A stretch of 51,684 nucleotides of DNA from Deltaproteobacteria bacterium (GTDB taxonomy: Bacteria > Bdellovibrionota_C > UBA2361 > JAGFJO01), in assembly GCA_024102635.1 (NCBI GenBank), contig JAGFJO010000142.1, forward strand, positions 1-51,684, in the 5' to 3' direction. Of this stretch, positions 51,553 to 51,684 are shown piece after piece. A program made the position numbers and the translations under genes. The notes beneath the pieces were generated by a model, which worked only from the letters and a program-made list of their open reading frames with translations, was not told the DNA's origin and did not search any database. Every line of letters begins with the position of its first letter. Position 1 is the stretch's first letter.

Positions 51553-51684
51553 AGCTTAATTATCGTGTCGGACTCTAAGAAGTTGCTGCAAAGGTATGAT
51601 CTACTGAGGTAGAACTCCCTGGTACCCCCCGACCGGTATATGGAAACCAATATTCAGGCATTATAGATCTACCAGTCCATTCCT

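Noticed and set aside
51553..51684. attI site or SOS box upstream of the integrase
   Set aside because: No GTT-type core site in a convincing context and no CTGT-N8-ACAG box were found in the available 132 bp.
1..51684. CRISPR arrays, insertion sequences, rRNA genes, further tRNAs
   Set aside because: Scanning by eye showed no spaced direct repeats, no transposase frame and only one cloverleaf; a computational scan would be needed to exclude weak cases.

Overview
The window looks like a chromosomal segment of a flagellated Gram-negative bacterium with GC content near 50 percent. The evidence is an MS-ring/rod flagellar operon with a sigma-54-type promoter, lipobox proteins, an outer-membrane beta-barrel protein and exported collagen-like and Cys-rich proteins. 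The gene mix fits an uncultured deltaproteobacterial-type lineage, but the sequence alone does not fix the phylum.

Layout: 1-5.3 kb holds the 3' end of a FadB/FadJ-type beta-oxidation gene, an aldo/keto reductase, a GH15/phosphorylase-kinase-like protein and three small unknowns. 5.5-12.2 kb holds argS, a tRNA-Pro(CGG), two perfect 95-bp tandem repeats that each begin with a copy of the tRNA 3' end, and a complete threonine operon (fused aspartokinase-homoserine dehydrogenase, thrB, thrC). 12.2-18.7 kb (minus strand) holds a DUF922 putative metallopeptidase, fliL, and an arginine cluster argC-argJ-(unknown)-argB-argD. 18.7-27.6 kb holds an MFS transporter, a cold-shock protein, a large exported modular protein, a short Pro-rich protein with a heavily structured leader, a divergent CorA-like protein and a DUF2254 membrane protein. 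27.6-33.9 kb (minus) is a flagellar operon, flgB-flgC-fliE-fliF-fliH-fliI-fliJ-motE, in which fliG is missing from its usual place. 34-42 kb (minus) holds a collagen-like exported protein, an HDOD protein, a CoA-binding protein and a two-gene unit made of a VirD4/DotL-type coupling ATPase and a 692-residue membrane protein. 42.4-51.7 kb holds a sulfatase, a beta-barrel protein, a large low-complexity protein, two lipoproteins, a stand-alone MutS2-type Smr protein, a STAS protein and a truncated integron-type integrase.

The core genes make arginine, threonine and charged Arg-tRNA, and build the flagellum. The accessory genes are mostly envelope or exported proteins. Several small accessory genes share one layout: long inverted repeats in the leader, a purine-rich Shine-Dalgarno sequence and a strong hairpin after the stop. 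Three of them also use GC-ending codons more than their neighbours. This shared layout, the tRNA-derived tandem repeat, the coupling-ATPase pair and the broken integrase are the observations most worth following.
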